Shown here one piece after another: positions 1-9,464 of a stretch of 56,661 nt of DNA. Position numbers and translations under genes: made by a program. Below the pieces are notes generated by a model. The model saw nothing but the letters and a program-made list of their open reading frames with translations. It did no database searches and was not told where the DNA came from. Numbering within the stretch: the first letter of the stretch is position 1; every line of letters begins with the position of its first letter. The stretch comes from Paraglaciecola sp. (GTDB lineage: Bacteria; Pseudomonadota; Gammaproteobacteria; Enterobacterales; Alteromonadaceae). Where the stretch lies: the NCBI RefSeq assembly GCF_030730205.1, contig NZ_JANQVQ010000084.1:1-56661 (forward strand). The letters are read 5' to 3'.

Positions 1-184
1 TCTTATCAACCGCATACCGACGAATTAAGAACAAGGCTGTCTGCGCGGCTTTAAGTTCACAATTACAATGATCAATTAATAAATCAGTGAGATTTTCAGG
101 TTTAATGGCCTCATCTATCCAGCTTTGCGGCGTTGGGCATTGAAGGAAGGAATTTATTGGTTGTAAAAGTTTTTCAATGCTCAT
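1..184 (-). CDS. miaE: tRNA 2-methylthio-N6-isopentenyladenosine(37) hydroxylase MiaE, N-terminal part
   Basis: This gene runs off the left edge; 61 codons are present. The encoded N-terminus reads MSIEKLLQPI and continues with the CPTPQSWIDEA and CELKAAQTAL segments, which match what I remember of Salmonella MiaE almost residue for residue. MiaE is a diiron oxygenase that hydroxylates the isopentenyl side chain of ms2i6A37 in tRNAs reading UNN codons. The glutamate in CELKAAQ lies where the family's first metal ligand is expected, but most of the active site is outside the window. The downstream HTH gene is separated from it by a hairpin terminator, so the two are probably transcribed independently. 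Confidence 0.88.
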   Translation of the reverse strand, partial: MSIEKLLQPINSFLQCPTPQSWIDEAIKPENLTDLLIDHCNCELKAAQTALFLIRRYAVDK

Positions 185-213
185 TATTTAATCAATTTTT
201 CCATTTTTAAACT

Positions 214-240
214 TAAGTCGTGAGAATAAATCACGACTAA
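214..240 (-). terminator. Terminator-like hairpin after the antitoxin gene
   Basis: An 8-bp perfect stem (AGTCGTGA/TCACGACT) encloses a 7-nt loop. On the minus strand it is followed by an A/T-rich stretch with only a short broken T run. It lies between the antitoxin stop and the miaE start, as expected for an antitoxin transcript terminator. Confidence 0.5.
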
Positions 241-258
241 ACTATCATTATTTTTCAA

Positions 259-543
259 CTAACCCAGAGCTCGCATTACCGCTTGAGGCTCTTTGGCCAC
301 AACATTTAAAAGGGTCAAAGCGGGACCTTGGGGATTTCGGTCACCTCTTTCCCAATGACGAAGTGTCGCAACGCTAATACAAAATTTTGAAGCAAACTCC
401 ACTTGAGTTAAGCCCAGCCTATGGCGTATCGCTGCAACATCAACATGAGGTGGCTTTTGAGTCCTCTGAGCAACCTGTTTTCCACCCTTAAGTTCAATAG
501 CCTCTTGAAGTCCCTGAGCTATACTTTCAAATGCGCGAGTCAT
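259..543 (-). CDS. XRE-family HTH antitoxin-like protein (HigA/NadS type)
   Basis: This is a 94-residue protein with a C-terminal helix-turn-helix. The segment RHRLGLTQVEFASKF followed by SVATLRHWERGDR is the classic XRE signature, and the tail PQGPALTLLNVVAKEP is typical of NadS/HigA-2 type antitoxins. Such proteins bind and neutralise a RelE-like mRNA interferase and repress their own operon. I chose the ATG at 543 because homologs of this type start near MTRAF and the longer frame runs into toxin remnants. The partner toxin gene lies immediately upstream on the same strand but is broken, so this protein is an orphan antitoxin or now a plain DNA-binding repressor. The HTH frame is intact. 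Confidence 0.82.
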   Translation of the reverse strand: MTRAFESIAQGLQEAIELKGGKQVAQRTQKPPHVDVAAIRHRLGLTQVEFASKFCISVATLRHWERGDRNPQGPALTLLNVVAKEPQAVMRALG

Positions 544-559
544 TACTATTCTCCAATAC

Positions 560-892
560 TGTCTTAACAATAATTTCAACCAATCTGCCATGAGCATTTC
601 TATTAGCTTTTTGAAAAATTTTCAGGTTAGTTCTTTCCGAACATGGTCAAAAGATACAAAGGGCTGCGGTCATCATGGTAATAATATCTCACTCTAATAC
701 CACCTCTTTTGCCTTTGCTTCCTCTCCTCTAACGTATTTTACGAACACCTTATGTCACTTCCATTCAATCTCCCAATTTCGGAATTTCTTAAGGTATTCA
801 ATTCAATATTTATACTCTGGTTCACTTCATGAAGATTCTGATCGTTTAACCTAGTCGGCTAGTCTGGTAATCGTTGGAAGCATGTAAAAAAT
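560..892 (-). pseudogene. Decayed RelE/HigB-type toxin gene
   Basis: Reading the minus strand just upstream of the antitoxin gives pieces of a RelE-type toxin in different frames. The first is MLPTITRLAD from an ATG at 883, ending in a stop. Next comes LRNSEIGRL, matching the family's 'NPEIGDVI' region, and then KIR-stop-RRGSKGKRGGIRVRYYYHDD and SPLYLLTMFGKN. After a further stop and frame change come ENFSK and ANRNAHGRLVEIIVKTVLEN. Family members read KIRW where this copy has an amber codon, consistent with a TGG to TAG change. At least two frameshifts and several stops make a functional product implausible. Order and orientation (toxin then antitoxin) match the NadS/HigBA-like class. Boundaries are approximate. 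Confidence 0.75.
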
Positions 893-1513
893 AATAATCC
901 ATTGGATTACACAAATCAAAGAAATCAGTGCCATTGTTAATTGAAAGAGTAACAACTAAATTGGAGATAAAACTATCTGCTATTTAATCGAAGCAAATTA
1001 GCTTAACTTTGATATCAGGATAGTAAGATCAAAAGCGCACGCCAGTTTTTAATACCCTAATTAAATCTAGTTGTAGAACGTTATTTTTTGAATAAGTATT
1101 TGAAAGAGTACGACAAATAAGCGGTAACCAAGTGTTAAAGCACACTGGATTTAGCCACAAATAAACACAATTTATTAATTTTTATAGGGTCAAACTTATC
1201 TAAGTACAAAGGGTGCTACGCTTACGATAATAAGTATGCTCCATTTTTTACTTTAATCAGTTATCTGCCAGCTCTCCCCTGAGTCGCCATTGCCTTTCCC
1301 ATCTCTGAATCAGACAAAAGTCGTTATCTACCATTCATCTATTGACTACTGGCTACTCATTGAATGACGAAGTGAGTGACACCGATGGGTTAAATTTCAA
1401 ACAAAACTGTTGACTGTTTAATCAAGCTAAAACAAACTACTGTTAAAATATTGTTAACAACAAGTAAACTATTGGTTCTTTTGCGATTTTTACGACATCA
1501 GGAGTAGATATAA
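893..1513. other. Intergenic region without a recognisable gene
   Basis: About 620 bp lie between the toxin remnant and the Yip1-family gene. It is AT-rich and interrupted by stops in all frames. I recognise no protein similarity or RNA gene in it. The only structured element I noted is an inverted repeat near 1441-1459, listed separately. Confidence 0.5.
1441..1459. promoter_or_regulatory. Possible operator: inverted repeat TGTTAA-N7-TTAACA
   Basis: A perfect 6-bp inverted repeat with a 7-bp AT-rich spacer lies about 55 bp before the start of the Yip1-family gene, where a repressor or activator site would be expected. I cannot assign a regulator. In AT-rich DNA such a repeat can occur by chance. 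Confidence 0.25.
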
Positions 1514-2113
1514 ATGATATTAAACCACCTATGGGGTCTGTATACCCACCCAAAAGAAGAATGGCATACCATAGATAAACGTCACGAAAGCTTTTTTTAT
1601 AGTTTGAGTCATATCGCCATCATTTCCTTGATACCAACCCTAACCAGCTATTACTCAGCGGCACACCTTGGTTGGAGTATTGGTGTTGGCGACATTATCA
1701 AACTGACTCATCAAAGCGCAATGTTAATGAGTATAGGCATGTATTTTGGATTAATGGTTGGCGTTGTCGCGCTTGCTATTTTAATCCACGAATTAGCAAA
1801 GGCATTTGATGCCACTCCTACTTACACCCAGTCTTTAGAGCTTGCTGCCTATACTGCAACACCACTGTTTATGGTGGGTTTTGCGTCTTTCTATCCCGTA
1901 TTATGGTTTGTGATGGCAATTGGCTTAGTTGGACTCACCTACTCTATTTATTTGCTCTATTCTGGCACCCCCATATTGATGCACATTCCTGAAGAAAAAG
2001 GCTTTATTTACGCCAGTTCAGTGGTGACCTGCGGACTAGTTCTTCTCGCAATCTTAATGGCAGCCTCGGTGATACTGTGGAGCGCCGGCATGGGTCCTGT
2101 GTATATGCATTGA
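1514..2113 (+). CDS. Yip1/DUF1282 family inner-membrane protein
   Basis: This 199-residue protein starts MILNHLWGLYTHPKEEW, the usual opening of the bacterial Yip1/DUF1282 (YohC-like) family. It has about five hydrophobic segments, roughly at residues 35-50, 70-92, 110-128, 130-150 and 165-190. The function of the family in bacteria is unknown; members are multi-span inner-membrane proteins. An AGGAG sequence 9 nt before the ATG supports the start. It stands alone and ends in a strong bidirectional terminator shared with purF. The long upstream region holds a candidate operator. Confidence 0.8.
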   Translation: MILNHLWGLYTHPKEEWHTIDKRHESFFYSLSHIAIISLIPTLTSYYSAAHLGWSIGVGDIIKLTHQSAMLMSIGMYFGLMVGVVALAILIHELAKAFDATPTYTQSLELAAYTATPLFMVGFASFYPVLWFVMAIGLVGLTYSIYLLYSGTPILMHIPEEKGFIYASSVVTCGLVLLAILMAASVILWSAGMGPVYMH

Positions 2114-2135
2114 GTCTCTACCATCCTAACAAGCC

Positions 2136-2166
2136 AAAAGGCCGCTGTTTAAGCGGCCTTTTTTTA
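2136..2166. terminator. Bidirectional intrinsic terminator between the Yip1-family gene and purF
   Basis: A 10-bp perfect stem AAAGGCCGCT/AGCGGCCTTT with a 5-nt loop is followed by a T run on the plus strand. The A's on the left flank give a short U run on the other strand. It sits between two convergent genes. Confidence 0.9.
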
Positions 2167-2184
2167 TTTGAATTAATAACAAGC

Positions 2185-3702
2185 TTAGACGTTAGTCATA
2201 TTGTGCATTTCTAAATTACTTAATTCGGTTTGCAATCCAGAGGTTTTGGCCCCTTCATTTCGCTGTGTATCAATTCGCTCTAAATAAGCTTGATTCACGT
2301 CACCGGTAATATACTTGCCATCAAACACAGAGGTTTCAAAACGGGTAATTTGTGGATTAAGCTCGCTCACGGCGTCAACCAAATCTTGGATATCTTGGAA
2401 GATCAAGCCATCAGCACGGATAAGCTCACTGACTTCATCAATTTCGCGCCCATAAGCAATCAGCTCATTGGCCGAAGGCATATCAATGCCGTATACATTG
2501 GGGAAGCGAATTTCAGGTGCGGCAGAGGCAAAATACACTTTTTTAGCACCAGATTCGCGCGCCATTTCAATGATTTGCTCAGAGGTTGTCCCTCTCACAA
2601 TAGAGTCATCCACCAGCAACACATTTTTATCTTTAAATTCTGATGAAATTGCGTTGAGTTTGCGACGCACTGACTTACGGCGCATGGTTTGACCCGGCAT
2701 GATAAAGGTTCGGCCAATGTAACGGTTTTTCACAAACCCCTGTCGATACGGTTTATTTAACTCTATGGCAATTTGCAAGGCTACATCAGTGGACGTTTCT
2801 GGGATCGGTATTACCACGTCGATATCGAGTTCAGCCCATTCTTTTGCGATCTTTTTACCCAGTTTACGCCCCATATTAACCCGTGAAGCATAAACAGAAA
2901 TACCATCAATAAAGGAGTCAGGGCGGGCAAAATAAACAAACTCAAAGATGCAAGGTGAGTTAATTGGGTTGGTCGCACATTGCTGCGTGTGTAGCTCGCC
3001 CGCTTCAGTAATGTAAATGGCTTCTCCAGGTGCAACATCACGGATAAACGTAAACCCAACGGCATCTAGGGCAACACTTTCTGAGGCGACCATATATTCA
3101 TCGCCAAATTCTGTTTTGCGTTTACCTAAAGCCAGTGGACGAATACCAAAGGGGTCCCGAAAAGCTAACATACCATTACCAATGATGGCGGCCACCACCG
3201 CGTAGGCACCGCGAATTTTTTTATGCACCGCAGCAACCGCTTTAAACACATCTTCTGGGGTAAGCACCAAACCGGTGGTATTTTGTAACTCGTGAGCAAT
3301 AATATTGAGCAATAATTCAGAGTCAGAAGTGGTATTAATGTGCCGTCTAGACACTTTTGTCACTTCATCAAAAAGTTCGTGAGCGTTAGTCAAATTACCA
3401 TTATGGGCAAAAGCAATGCCGAATGGTGAATTGACATAAAATGGTTGAGCTTCAGCGGAGCTAGAGCTGCCTGCAGTAGGGTAACGAACATGACCGATTC
3501 CTAGTTGCCCTGTTAACTTCAGCATGTGGCGGGTGTGAAAAACGTCTTTAACTAGCCCATTATCTTTACGTAAATTAAACCGTCCCTCATCCACCGTCAC
3601 AATACCAGCGGCATCTTGACCTCTATGTTGCAATACAGTTAAGCCATCATAAAGCGCTTGGTTAACTGGGCTTTTACCAACAATTCCGACAATACCACAC
3701 AT
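2185..3702 (-). CDS. purF: Amidophosphoribosyltransferase
   Basis: PurF catalyses the first committed step of purine synthesis, converting PRPP and glutamine to 5-phosphoribosylamine. The ATG at 3702 gives MCGIVGIVG, placing the N-terminal nucleophile at Cys2 after Met removal, and a length of 505 residues, the same as E. coli PurF. A longer frame upstream is ignored because it would bury this cysteine. The N-terminal Ntn glutaminase domain contains [11 protein letters not shown] and AHNGNLTN. The phosphoribosyltransferase domain carries the PRPP motif [13 protein letters not shown] near residues 360-372. It follows cvpA by 14 nt, the conserved cvpA-purF order, and ends at the terminator shared with the Yip1-family gene. 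Confidence 0.97.
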   Translation of the reverse strand: MCGIVGIVGKSPVNQALYDGLTVLQHRGQDAAGIVTVDEGRFNLRKDNGLVKDVFHTRHMLKLTGQLGIGHVRYPTAGSSSSAEAQPFYVNSPFGIAFAHNGNLTNAHELFDEVTKVSRRHINTTSDSELLLNIIAHELQNTTGLVLTPEDVFKAVAAVHKKIRGAYAVVAAIIGNGMLAFRDPFGIRPLALGKRKTEFGDEYMVASESVALDAVGFTFIRDVAPGEAIYITEAGELHTQQCATNPINSPCIFEFVYFARPDSFIDGISVYASRVNMGRKLGKKIAKEWAELDIDVVIPIPETSTDVALQIAIELNKPYRQGFVKNRYIGRTFIMPGQTMRRKSVRRKLNAISSEFKDKNVLLVDDSIVRGTTSEQIIEMARESGAKKVYFASAAPEIRFPNVYGIDMPSANELIAYGREIDEVSELIRADGLIFQDIQDLVDAVSELNPQITRFETSVFDGKYITGDVNQAYLERIDTQRNEGAKTSGLQTELSNLEMHNMTNV

Positions 3703-3716
3703 GCAGATTACCTTTT

Positions 3717-4205
3717 TTAAACGGATTTTATAAAACTTGAGTTGCCTTGCAAATATTCGAAAAACCACTCAATGATTAAACTAAACTCAGGTACAAGTAT
3801 AGAAGTTTGCCACCAATCTGAACTTGCTGACGGTGTAAATGTATCTAGAAAAAATAACAAAGCACTCACAATAAGCACGCCTCGAAGTGCGCCGAATATG
3901 GCACCTAATGCGCGGTCTGTTCCACTCAAACCAGTAAACTGTACCAGCTGAGCAATCAAATAATTAATTAAGCCGCCCAAGATAAGCGTCACAATGAACA
4001 AAATAGCGATAGCGACTCCGTTACGTATCATGGGGTCAGAAAAATGGGTAAGGTATGACGCTAAGTCAGCGTAAAATTGGCTTGCAATAAAAAATGCACT
4101 GAACCAAATCGCTAAAGAAATGGCTTCTTTAATAAAACCGCGGATCAAGCTAATGACGGTGGAGATTAAAATCACACCTAAAATGGCGAAGTCTATCCAA
4201 TTCAT
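3717..4205 (-). CDS. cvpA: Colicin V production family membrane protein CvpA
   Basis: This 162-residue protein begins [12 protein letters not shown] and has four hydrophobic helices, at about residues 5-22, 27-46, 62-88 and 98-120. The [11 protein letters not shown] and [10 protein letters not shown] segments are typical of CvpA. CvpA is an inner-membrane protein needed for colicin V export in E. coli and linked to envelope homeostasis; its biochemical activity is not settled. It is 14 nt upstream of purF, so the pair almost certainly forms an operon, as in E. coli. dedD lies upstream after a gap of about 150 bp that could hold a promoter. Confidence 0.93.
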   Translation of the reverse strand: MNWIDFAILGVILISTVISLIRGFIKEAISLAIWFSAFFIASQFYADLASYLTHFSDPMIRNGVAIAILFIVTLILGGLINYLIAQLVQFTGLSGTDRALGAIFGALRGVLIVSALLFFLDTFTPSASSDWWQTSILVPEFSLIIEWFFEYLQGNSSFIKSV

Positions 4206-4353
4206 AAGATTCGTATTTCTAAGCTCTTGAGGCTATGGTTCGATGACTTATCGACCAAAGGGCTAAAATCGCGCGCATTCTATCAAATGGACAGGTCAAA
4301 ATCTTGCTTATTTTTATGTCAATTTTTTAAAAAAAGTGATTTTTAATACTCGT

Positions 4354-4971
4354 TTATTGAACAGTAAATGGCGTTACCCGGCCTTGTAAGGCAGTAATTT
4401 CTTTTAGGTGAGGAAGCACTTTCTCGAGTTTATCTTTTTGCAACTCCGGGCCCACAAACACTTTGGTTAACAAACCTGAGCTTGTTTGCACTGGACGACT
4501 AAAAGCACGATAACCGCTTTGTTCTAACTTGGTCAGTAATTCACGGACATTTTTTTGGTGTCTAAAGCTACCTAATTGAACCACCCAGCCTGCACTGGCT
4601 AAGGATTTAGGTTGCTCATTATCAACCACGGTTTCTTTTGCCAAGGAACTGGACTCATCTGAAAGGCCAGTATTTTCAGCTTCTTTAGGGCTAACTTGCT
4701 GTTGAATTTCCACAGGACTGGAAGACACTTCTGGCTCATCCACCGCAGATTCATTGATGATTTCAATTTGACGTGATGCGCTTAATTGCACTTTTTGCGT
4801 ATCGAAAGATTCAGGTGCAAGCACTTTTTTAATACTGGGTTTGGTTGGCAATTCAACAAACAAATCTTGCTTGGACTCTTTTTTACCGTCTAATAAATCC
4901 GGTAAAAATATGACCGCGATTGCCACTAAAATAACCGTGCCAACCAATCTATTTTGTAAGGCAGAAGACAC
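4354..4971 (-). CDS. dedD: SPOR-domain cell-division protein DedD
   Basis: DedD is a bitopic inner-membrane protein whose periplasmic SPOR domain binds denuded septal peptidoglycan. I place the start at the GTG at 4971, giving SSALQNRLVGT. This lines up with the E. coli start MASKFQNRLVGT and has a GAGGA 8 nt upstream; a TTG five codons earlier would cover that site. A transmembrane helix at about residues 9-25 is followed by a low-complexity linker rich in Ser, Glu and Pro. The C-terminal SPOR domain (about residues 130-205) begins GWVVQLGSFRHQKNV. The predicted start is 1 nt after the folC stop, indicating translational coupling. Confidence 0.9.
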   Translation of the reverse strand: MSSALQNRLVGTVILVAIAVIFLPDLLDGKKESKQDLFVELPTKPSIKKVLAPESFDTQKVQLSASRQIEIINESAVDEPEVSSSPVEIQQQVSPKEAENTGLSDESSSLAKETVVDNEQPKSLASAGWVVQLGSFRHQKNVRELLTKLEQSGYRAFSRPVQTSSGLLTKVFVGPELQKDKLEKVLPHLKEITALQGRVTPFTVQ

Positions 4972-4972
4972 C

Positions 4973-6244
4973 TTAATTTTCCTCAACCAAGGTTAACACC
5001 TCTGCCACGGTATAAAATGAACCAAACACCACGATAAAATCTTCCTTTTGAGCGTTTTTGCATGCTGCCTCAAAGGCACTCGACACTGACGCAAAGTCTA
5101 ACACCAAATTGGCTTGGCTTAACACCGAAACTATTTTGGCGGCTGGTGCACCTCTTGGAACAGTCAAAGAAGCACAATACCATTCATCTACTACTTCAAT
5201 GAGTGGTTCAAGACTTTTTGCAATATCTTTATCCCCTAACATAGCCACAACGGCAATAACACGTTGATGTGATAAGGCTGCAATGTCATTGGCTAATAGC
5301 CTAGTAGCATGAGGATTATGCGCAACATCAAGCATGATGGTCGGATTGATTTGTAAAATTTGACGACGCCCACTAAGCCTAGTCTGAGCAAATACCTGCT
5401 CAATAAAATTTTGGCTTAAAGTCACACCGATGATGCTCAGCGCTTGCAGTGCCGTAGAGGCATTTTGTGCTGGTATGAAGGGCACCGGCAAATTCTCAAA
5501 ATGGTACTGGTCATTTTTCCAAGTAAAGCTCGTCGGTGTAGAAACAAAAGAAAAACCTTGGCCTTGCCACGCGGCTTTTACATTAAGCTCAGCGGCTGCC
5601 TTAATGAGACTATTGGGCGGACTCGGTTCTCCAATGATCACAGGAATATTTGGACGAAAGATACCGGCTTTTTCCACCGCAATAGCCTCTCGGGTTGTGC
5701 CCAACCACTCTTGGTGATCTAAATCGATACTTGTGATGATAGCGATATTTGCATCAATAATATTCACCGCGTCTAAACGGCCGCCTAAACCCACTTCTAA
5801 TAATAAATAATCACAATCACTCTGGGCCATCAGATAAAGCGCTTGGAGTGTACCAAACTCAAAATAGGTTAACGAAATATCGCCTCTGACATGTTCGATT
5901 GCAGCAAAGGCTGCGCAGTGCGCCTCAGGTGTTAACATCTTTCCCTGCACTCTAAGCCGTTCACGATAATCTATTAAGTGGGGAGAACTAAACACCGCAA
6001 CACGTTTTTTTTGCAGCAATAAGGCCTGTTCAATCATCGCACAGGTCGTGCCCTTGCCATTTGTTCCTGCCACAGTGATAACTGTTTTATGGCTAAAATC
6101 AAGCTCCATACGTTTAAATACTAACGCGACTCTTTCGAGTCCCATTTCAATATTCTTAGGATGAATTTCGCTGAGATAAACAAGCCATTGTTCAATGGAC
6201 CAGGCTGCTTGATCAGCAGCCTTTTGTAGAGAGTTTTTGTGCAT
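4973..6244 (-). CDS. folC: Bifunctional folylpolyglutamate / dihydrofolate synthase
   Basis: FolC adds glutamate to dihydropteroate and then extends the polyglutamate tail of folates, using ATP. The 423-residue protein has the Mur-ligase-like P-loop TNGKGTT at residues 61-67, the family segment LLLEVGLGGRLDAVN and DLDHQEWLG for magnesium and substrate binding, and a C-terminal VFGSFYTVAEV motif. Length is the same as E. coli FolC (422). Its ATG overlaps the accD stop as TAATG, so the two are translationally coupled. dedD follows directly. The order accD-folC-dedD-cvpA-purF is the classical enterobacterial arrangement. Confidence 0.96.
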   Translation of the reverse strand: MHKNSLQKAADQAAWSIEQWLVYLSEIHPKNIEMGLERVALVFKRMELDFSHKTVITVAGTNGKGTTCAMIEQALLLQKKRVAVFSSPHLIDYRERLRVQGKMLTPEAHCAAFAAIEHVRGDISLTYFEFGTLQALYLMAQSDCDYLLLEVGLGGRLDAVNIIDANIAIITSIDLDHQEWLGTTREAIAVEKAGIFRPNIPVIIGEPSPPNSLIKAAAELNVKAAWQGQGFSFVSTPTSFTWKNDQYHFENLPVPFIPAQNASTALQALSIIGVTLSQNFIEQVFAQTRLSGRRQILQINPTIMLDVAHNPHATRLLANDIAALSHQRVIAVVAMLGDKDIAKSLEPLIEVVDEWYCASLTVPRGAPAAKIVSVLSQANLVLDFASVSSAFEAACKNAQKEDFIVVFGSFYTVAEVLTLVEEN

Positions 6245-7092
6245 TAGTGATGTTGATGATGAAGCTTAGACAATATTCCGTGTAATCTATCACGCATTTC
6301 ACGACGATCAACTATCAAATCGATCGCACCTTTTTCTAATAAAAATTCACTGCGTTGAAACCCTTCAGGCAGCGTTTCGCGCACTGTTTGTTCAATAACG
6401 CGGGGGCCTGCGAAACCGATTAAGGCTTTTGGCTCTGCGACGTTGATGTCACCTAACATCGCTAAACTGGCTGACACACCACCCATAGTTGGGTCTGTTA
6501 GTACTGAAATATAAGGCAAACCTTGTTCGCTCATCTTTGCCAAGGCAGCGCTAGTTTTGGCCATTTGCATTAATGACAATAACGCTTCTTGCATACGTGC
6601 ACCACCACTGGTGGAAAAACACACTAAAGGCATATTGTGTTTTAAACAGGCCTCAACCGCTACTACAAAACGTGCACCAACAACCGAAGCCATAGAGCCG
6701 CCCATAAAAGCAAACTCAAAAGCAGCGGTTACTACCGGCATACCCTTCAACTTACCTTGCATGACGACTAAAGCGTCTTTTTCATTAGTGGCTTTTTGCG
6801 CTGCAGCTAAACGTTCTTTATAACGTTTTGAATCTTTAAATTTCAGGAGATCTTGAGGCTCTAAATTAGCACCAAGCTCTGTGCGATCATTTTGATCTAG
6901 AAAACTGTTGATGCGAGCACGTGCCGTAATACGCATATGATGATTACACTTGGGGCACACACCGAGCTGTTTTTCTAATTCAGACTTATATAACACAGCA
7001 TCACATTCACCACATTTAGTCCATACACCTTCTGGTACGTTACTTTTTGTGGTTGACTTGTTGCGGGTTAATACTTTATCTATCCAACTCAT
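6244..7092 (-). CDS. accD: Acetyl-CoA carboxylase carboxyltransferase subunit beta
   Basis: AccD pairs with AccA to transfer carboxyl from carboxybiotin-BCCP to acetyl-CoA, making malonyl-CoA for fatty-acid synthesis. The N-terminal four-cysteine zinc ribbon is visible as Cys27, Cys30, Cys46 and Cys49 (CGEC and CPKC pairs). The crotonase-like core carries [18 protein letters not shown] and [14 protein letters not shown], which form the acetyl-CoA site. The length is 282 residues, near the usual 280-304. The last codons are rich in histidine (LHHQHH), which is unremarkable for a C-terminus. It is the first gene of the accD-folC-dedD group, with a 140-bp gap after truA. Confidence 0.97.
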   Translation of the reverse strand: MSWIDKVLTRNKSTTKSNVPEGVWTKCGECDAVLYKSELEKQLGVCPKCNHHMRITARARINSFLDQNDRTELGANLEPQDLLKFKDSKRYKERLAAAQKATNEKDALVVMQGKLKGMPVVTAAFEFAFMGGSMASVVGARFVVAVEACLKHNMPLVCFSTSGGARMQEALLSLMQMAKTSAALAKMSEQGLPYISVLTDPTMGGVSASLAMLGDINVAEPKALIGFAGPRVIEQTVRETLPEGFQRSEFLLEKGAIDLIVDRREMRDRLHGILSKLHHQHH

Positions 7093-7233
7093 ATCTGAAT
7101 CCTAATTGACTAATCGCCTACTTAAGACAATTAGCTTGGGTAATGGTTTAATTTGTTTAAGCCTACTGGCCTTTATTGCCCATCATTAAAACACAACATC
7201 GTACCTTTACGAAAATAAAACTGGTCTAAGAAG

Positions 7234-8019
7234 TTAGTCCGCTAAAAACAATGGCCCTAAGGGTTTTCGAGGCAAATCAAACGTTTCGGGATAACTCACA
7301 TCAACCAGATATAAACCATTAGGTTTAGCCGTAGCACCGGCCTTGGTACGATCTTTTTCTTCAAGTAATGTTTTCAACCAATCAACGGGTCTTTCGCCGC
7401 TGCCAATAAGTAACAACGAACCTGTAATATTTCTAACCATATGATGCAAAAACGCATTGGCTTGGACATCAATCATAACATAGTCACCAAGCCGAGAAAC
7501 AGTAATATGAGAGACACTTCTGACTGGCGTGTTTGCTTGACAGTTTACCGCCCTAAATGCACTAAAGTCCTGTTTTCCAACCAAATATTGTGCGGCTTCG
7601 TGCATCAATTCATGATCAAGAGGCGCAAAATGCGTGGTCACGCCACGCGCCAAAATAGCACTGCGTAAGGTGGAATTATGGATGATGTAACGGTAACGAC
7701 GAGCAGTGGCAGAAAAACGAGCATGAAAATCATCAGAGGTGACTTTAAACCATCGAATACTGATAGTTTCAGGCAAAAAACCATTTATGCCAATTGTCCA
7801 AGCACTGCGATGACGCACACTGTCAGTATCAAAATGGATCACTTGGCCGGTGGCATGCACACCTGCATCGGTGCGCCCCGCACACGTGACCTTGACCGGA
7901 TGATTGGCTATTTTACTAAGCCCCTCTTCCACTAACTGTTGAACAGTGAGAACAGTTTGTTGGCGCTGCCAACCATAAAAAGCACCGCCATCGTACTCCA
8001 CACCTAAAGCTATTCGCAT
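7234..8019 (-). CDS. truA: tRNA pseudouridine(38-40) synthase TruA
   Basis: TruA converts U38, U39 and U40 in the anticodon arm of many tRNAs to pseudouridine. The N-terminus [20 protein letters not shown] is characteristic, and the catalytic aspartate is Asp51 in [15 protein letters not shown]. The later motifs [16 protein letters not shown] and [16 protein letters not shown] complete the family signature. The length is 261 residues, as expected. It lies upstream of accD, a common arrangement in gammaproteobacteria, with about 140 bp between them. Confidence 0.97.
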   Translation of the reverse strand: MRIALGVEYDGGAFYGWQRQQTVLTVQQLVEEGLSKIANHPVKVTCAGRTDAGVHATGQVIHFDTDSVRHRSAWTIGINGFLPETISIRWFKVTSDDFHARFSATARRYRYIIHNSTLRSAILARGVTTHFAPLDHELMHEAAQYLVGKQDFSAFRAVNCQANTPVRSVSHITVSRLGDYVMIDVQANAFLHHMVRNITGSLLLIGSGERPVDWLKTLLEEKDRTKAGATAKPNGLYLVDVSYPETFDLPRKPLGPLFLAD

Positions 8020-8117
8020 GACTCGTTTTTATTCCTGAATCGCAAAAGGCCGATATTGTATGCAAGTTATGGTTAAAAACCAGTGATTTCAATTAATTGT
8101 GCAGATAATCTGAGTTA

Positions 8118-9464
8118 TCAGTCACGCTTAAAATCCCCAGAGTGCAAATCATGCTTTTTCATCAATTTGTGCATGTCTGTTCTGTTACGGCCTGCTAATT
8201 CTGCCGCCCGAGTAACATTTCCATCAGTCATTTTCAGCAATTTAAGCAAGTACTGCTGCTCAAAGGCATCTCTGGCTTCAGTTAGCGTTGGCCATTTTTG
8301 CTCAGATGCAGAAAGTGCTTGCTCTACTAGGTGTGAGGCAATTACTGACGTTTGCGTTAACGCTACACATTGTTCAACCACGTTAACCAGTTGTCTAACA
8401 TTGCCAGGCCACAAACATGTAGTTAATAACTGCATGGCATCATCAGAAAACCGGCTGACCTTAACCTCATGACGCTCTGCGCTTTGTTTGAGTAAATAGC
8501 GAGCAAGTAGAGGAATATCTTCAGAGCGCTCCCGCAAACTGGGCAGGGTTATATTGACCACATTTAGACGATAATACAGATCCTCTCTAAAGTTCCCCTC
8601 TTCCATCTCGGTATTGAGATTACGGTGGGTAGCAGAGATTACTCTAACATTAATAGGAATTTGCTTACTGCTACCAACAGGCCTTATCATTTGTTCTTGC
8701 AAGGCTCGAAGTAATTTAACTTGCAAAGAAATTGGCATATCACCTATTTCATCTAAAAATAAGGTGCCGCCATCGGCTTCTTTAAACAATCCTTGGTGCT
8801 CGTTAACCGCACCAGTAAACGAGCCTTTAGCATGGCCAAATAATTCACTTTCAAGAAGATTTTCAGGCAAGGCACCGCAGTTTATAGCCACAAAAGGTTT
8901 GTTGGCTCGTTTGCTGGCTTTGTGAATGGCGTTAGCTAGTAATTCTTTACCTGTGCCACTGGCGCCGCTAATTAGTACGCTAACGTCTCTTTGCGCGACA
9001 CGATACGCTTGATCAAGCAACTGCTCCATTTGCAACGAACGGGTGATGATTTGTTCGCACCATTTACCTTTTTGTAAGGTTTGAGTTTGGCTCACTGCTT
9101 TGTTTAATAACGCTCTGAGTTCATCGTGATCAATCGGCTTAGTTAAAAAGCCAAAGACTCCGCGTTGAGTTGCTTCAACAGCGTCTTGAATGGTGCCATG
9201 CGCCGTCATCAAAATGACCGGTATGTCTTTACCAATTGACATAATTTCTTCAAACAAACTAAGGCCGTCAAGGCCAGGCATGCGCAAATCGCTGAGCACC
9301 ACATCAACATTTTGGGTATTTAATAGCCTTAATGCATCCTTTCCACTTTCAGCACTTGTTACCGCATATCCTTCACCGCGTAAGCGAATGGCCATGAGTC
9401 GCAACAAACTTTCATCATCATCAACCAATAAAACACTAGGTTGTACTATTTCTTGCTGGCTCAT
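8118..9464 (-). CDS. glrR: Sigma-54-dependent response regulator GlrR (QseF)
   Basis: This 448-residue NtrC-family activator has a receiver with phospho-acceptor Asp59 (LSDLRMPGLDG) and conserved Lys109. The AAA+ domain has Walker A GASGTGKE at 167-174 and the sigma-54 contact loop GSFTGA at 214-219, a Ser variant of GAFTGA. A C-terminal Fis-type HTH contains TDGNVTRAAELAGRNRTDMHKL. In E. coli, GlrR activates the sRNA gene glmY and rpoE from sigma-54 promoters when phosphorylated by GlrK. Its start overlaps the lipoprotein gene stop as ATGA. The targets in this organism are not visible. Confidence 0.93.
   Translation of the reverse strand: MSQQEIVQPSVLLVDDDESLLRLMAIRLRGEGYAVTSAESGKDALRLLNTQNVDVVLSDLRMPGLDGLSLFEEIMSIGKDIPVILMTAHGTIQDAVEATQRGVFGFLTKPIDHDELRALLNKAVSQTQTLQKGKWCEQIITRSLQMEQLLDQAYRVAQRDVSVLISGASGTGKELLANAIHKASKRANKPFVAINCGALPENLLESELFGHAKGSFTGAVNEHQGLFKEADGGTLFLDEIGDMPISLQVKLLRALQEQMIRPVGSSKQIPINVRVISATHRNLNTEMEEGNFREDLYYRLNVVNITLPSLRERSEDIPLLARYLLKQSAERHEVKVSRFSDDAMQLLTTCLWPGNVRQLVNVVEQCVALTQTSVIASHLVEQALSASEQKWPTLTEARDAFEQQYLLKLLKMTDGNVTRAAELAGRNRTDMHKLMKKHDLHSGDFKRD

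Noticed and set aside
544-597. Longer start for the antitoxin frame
   Set aside because: The 18 extra codons overlap the decayed toxin's C-terminal remnants and do not resemble the antitoxin family start.
2290-2643. Plus-strand open frame opposite purF
   Set aside because: It lies wholly inside the antisense of a certain purF gene and shows no family similarity.
5430-5722. Two overlapping plus-strand open frames opposite folC
   Set aside because: They are antisense to an intact conserved gene and have no recognisable motif or ribosome site.
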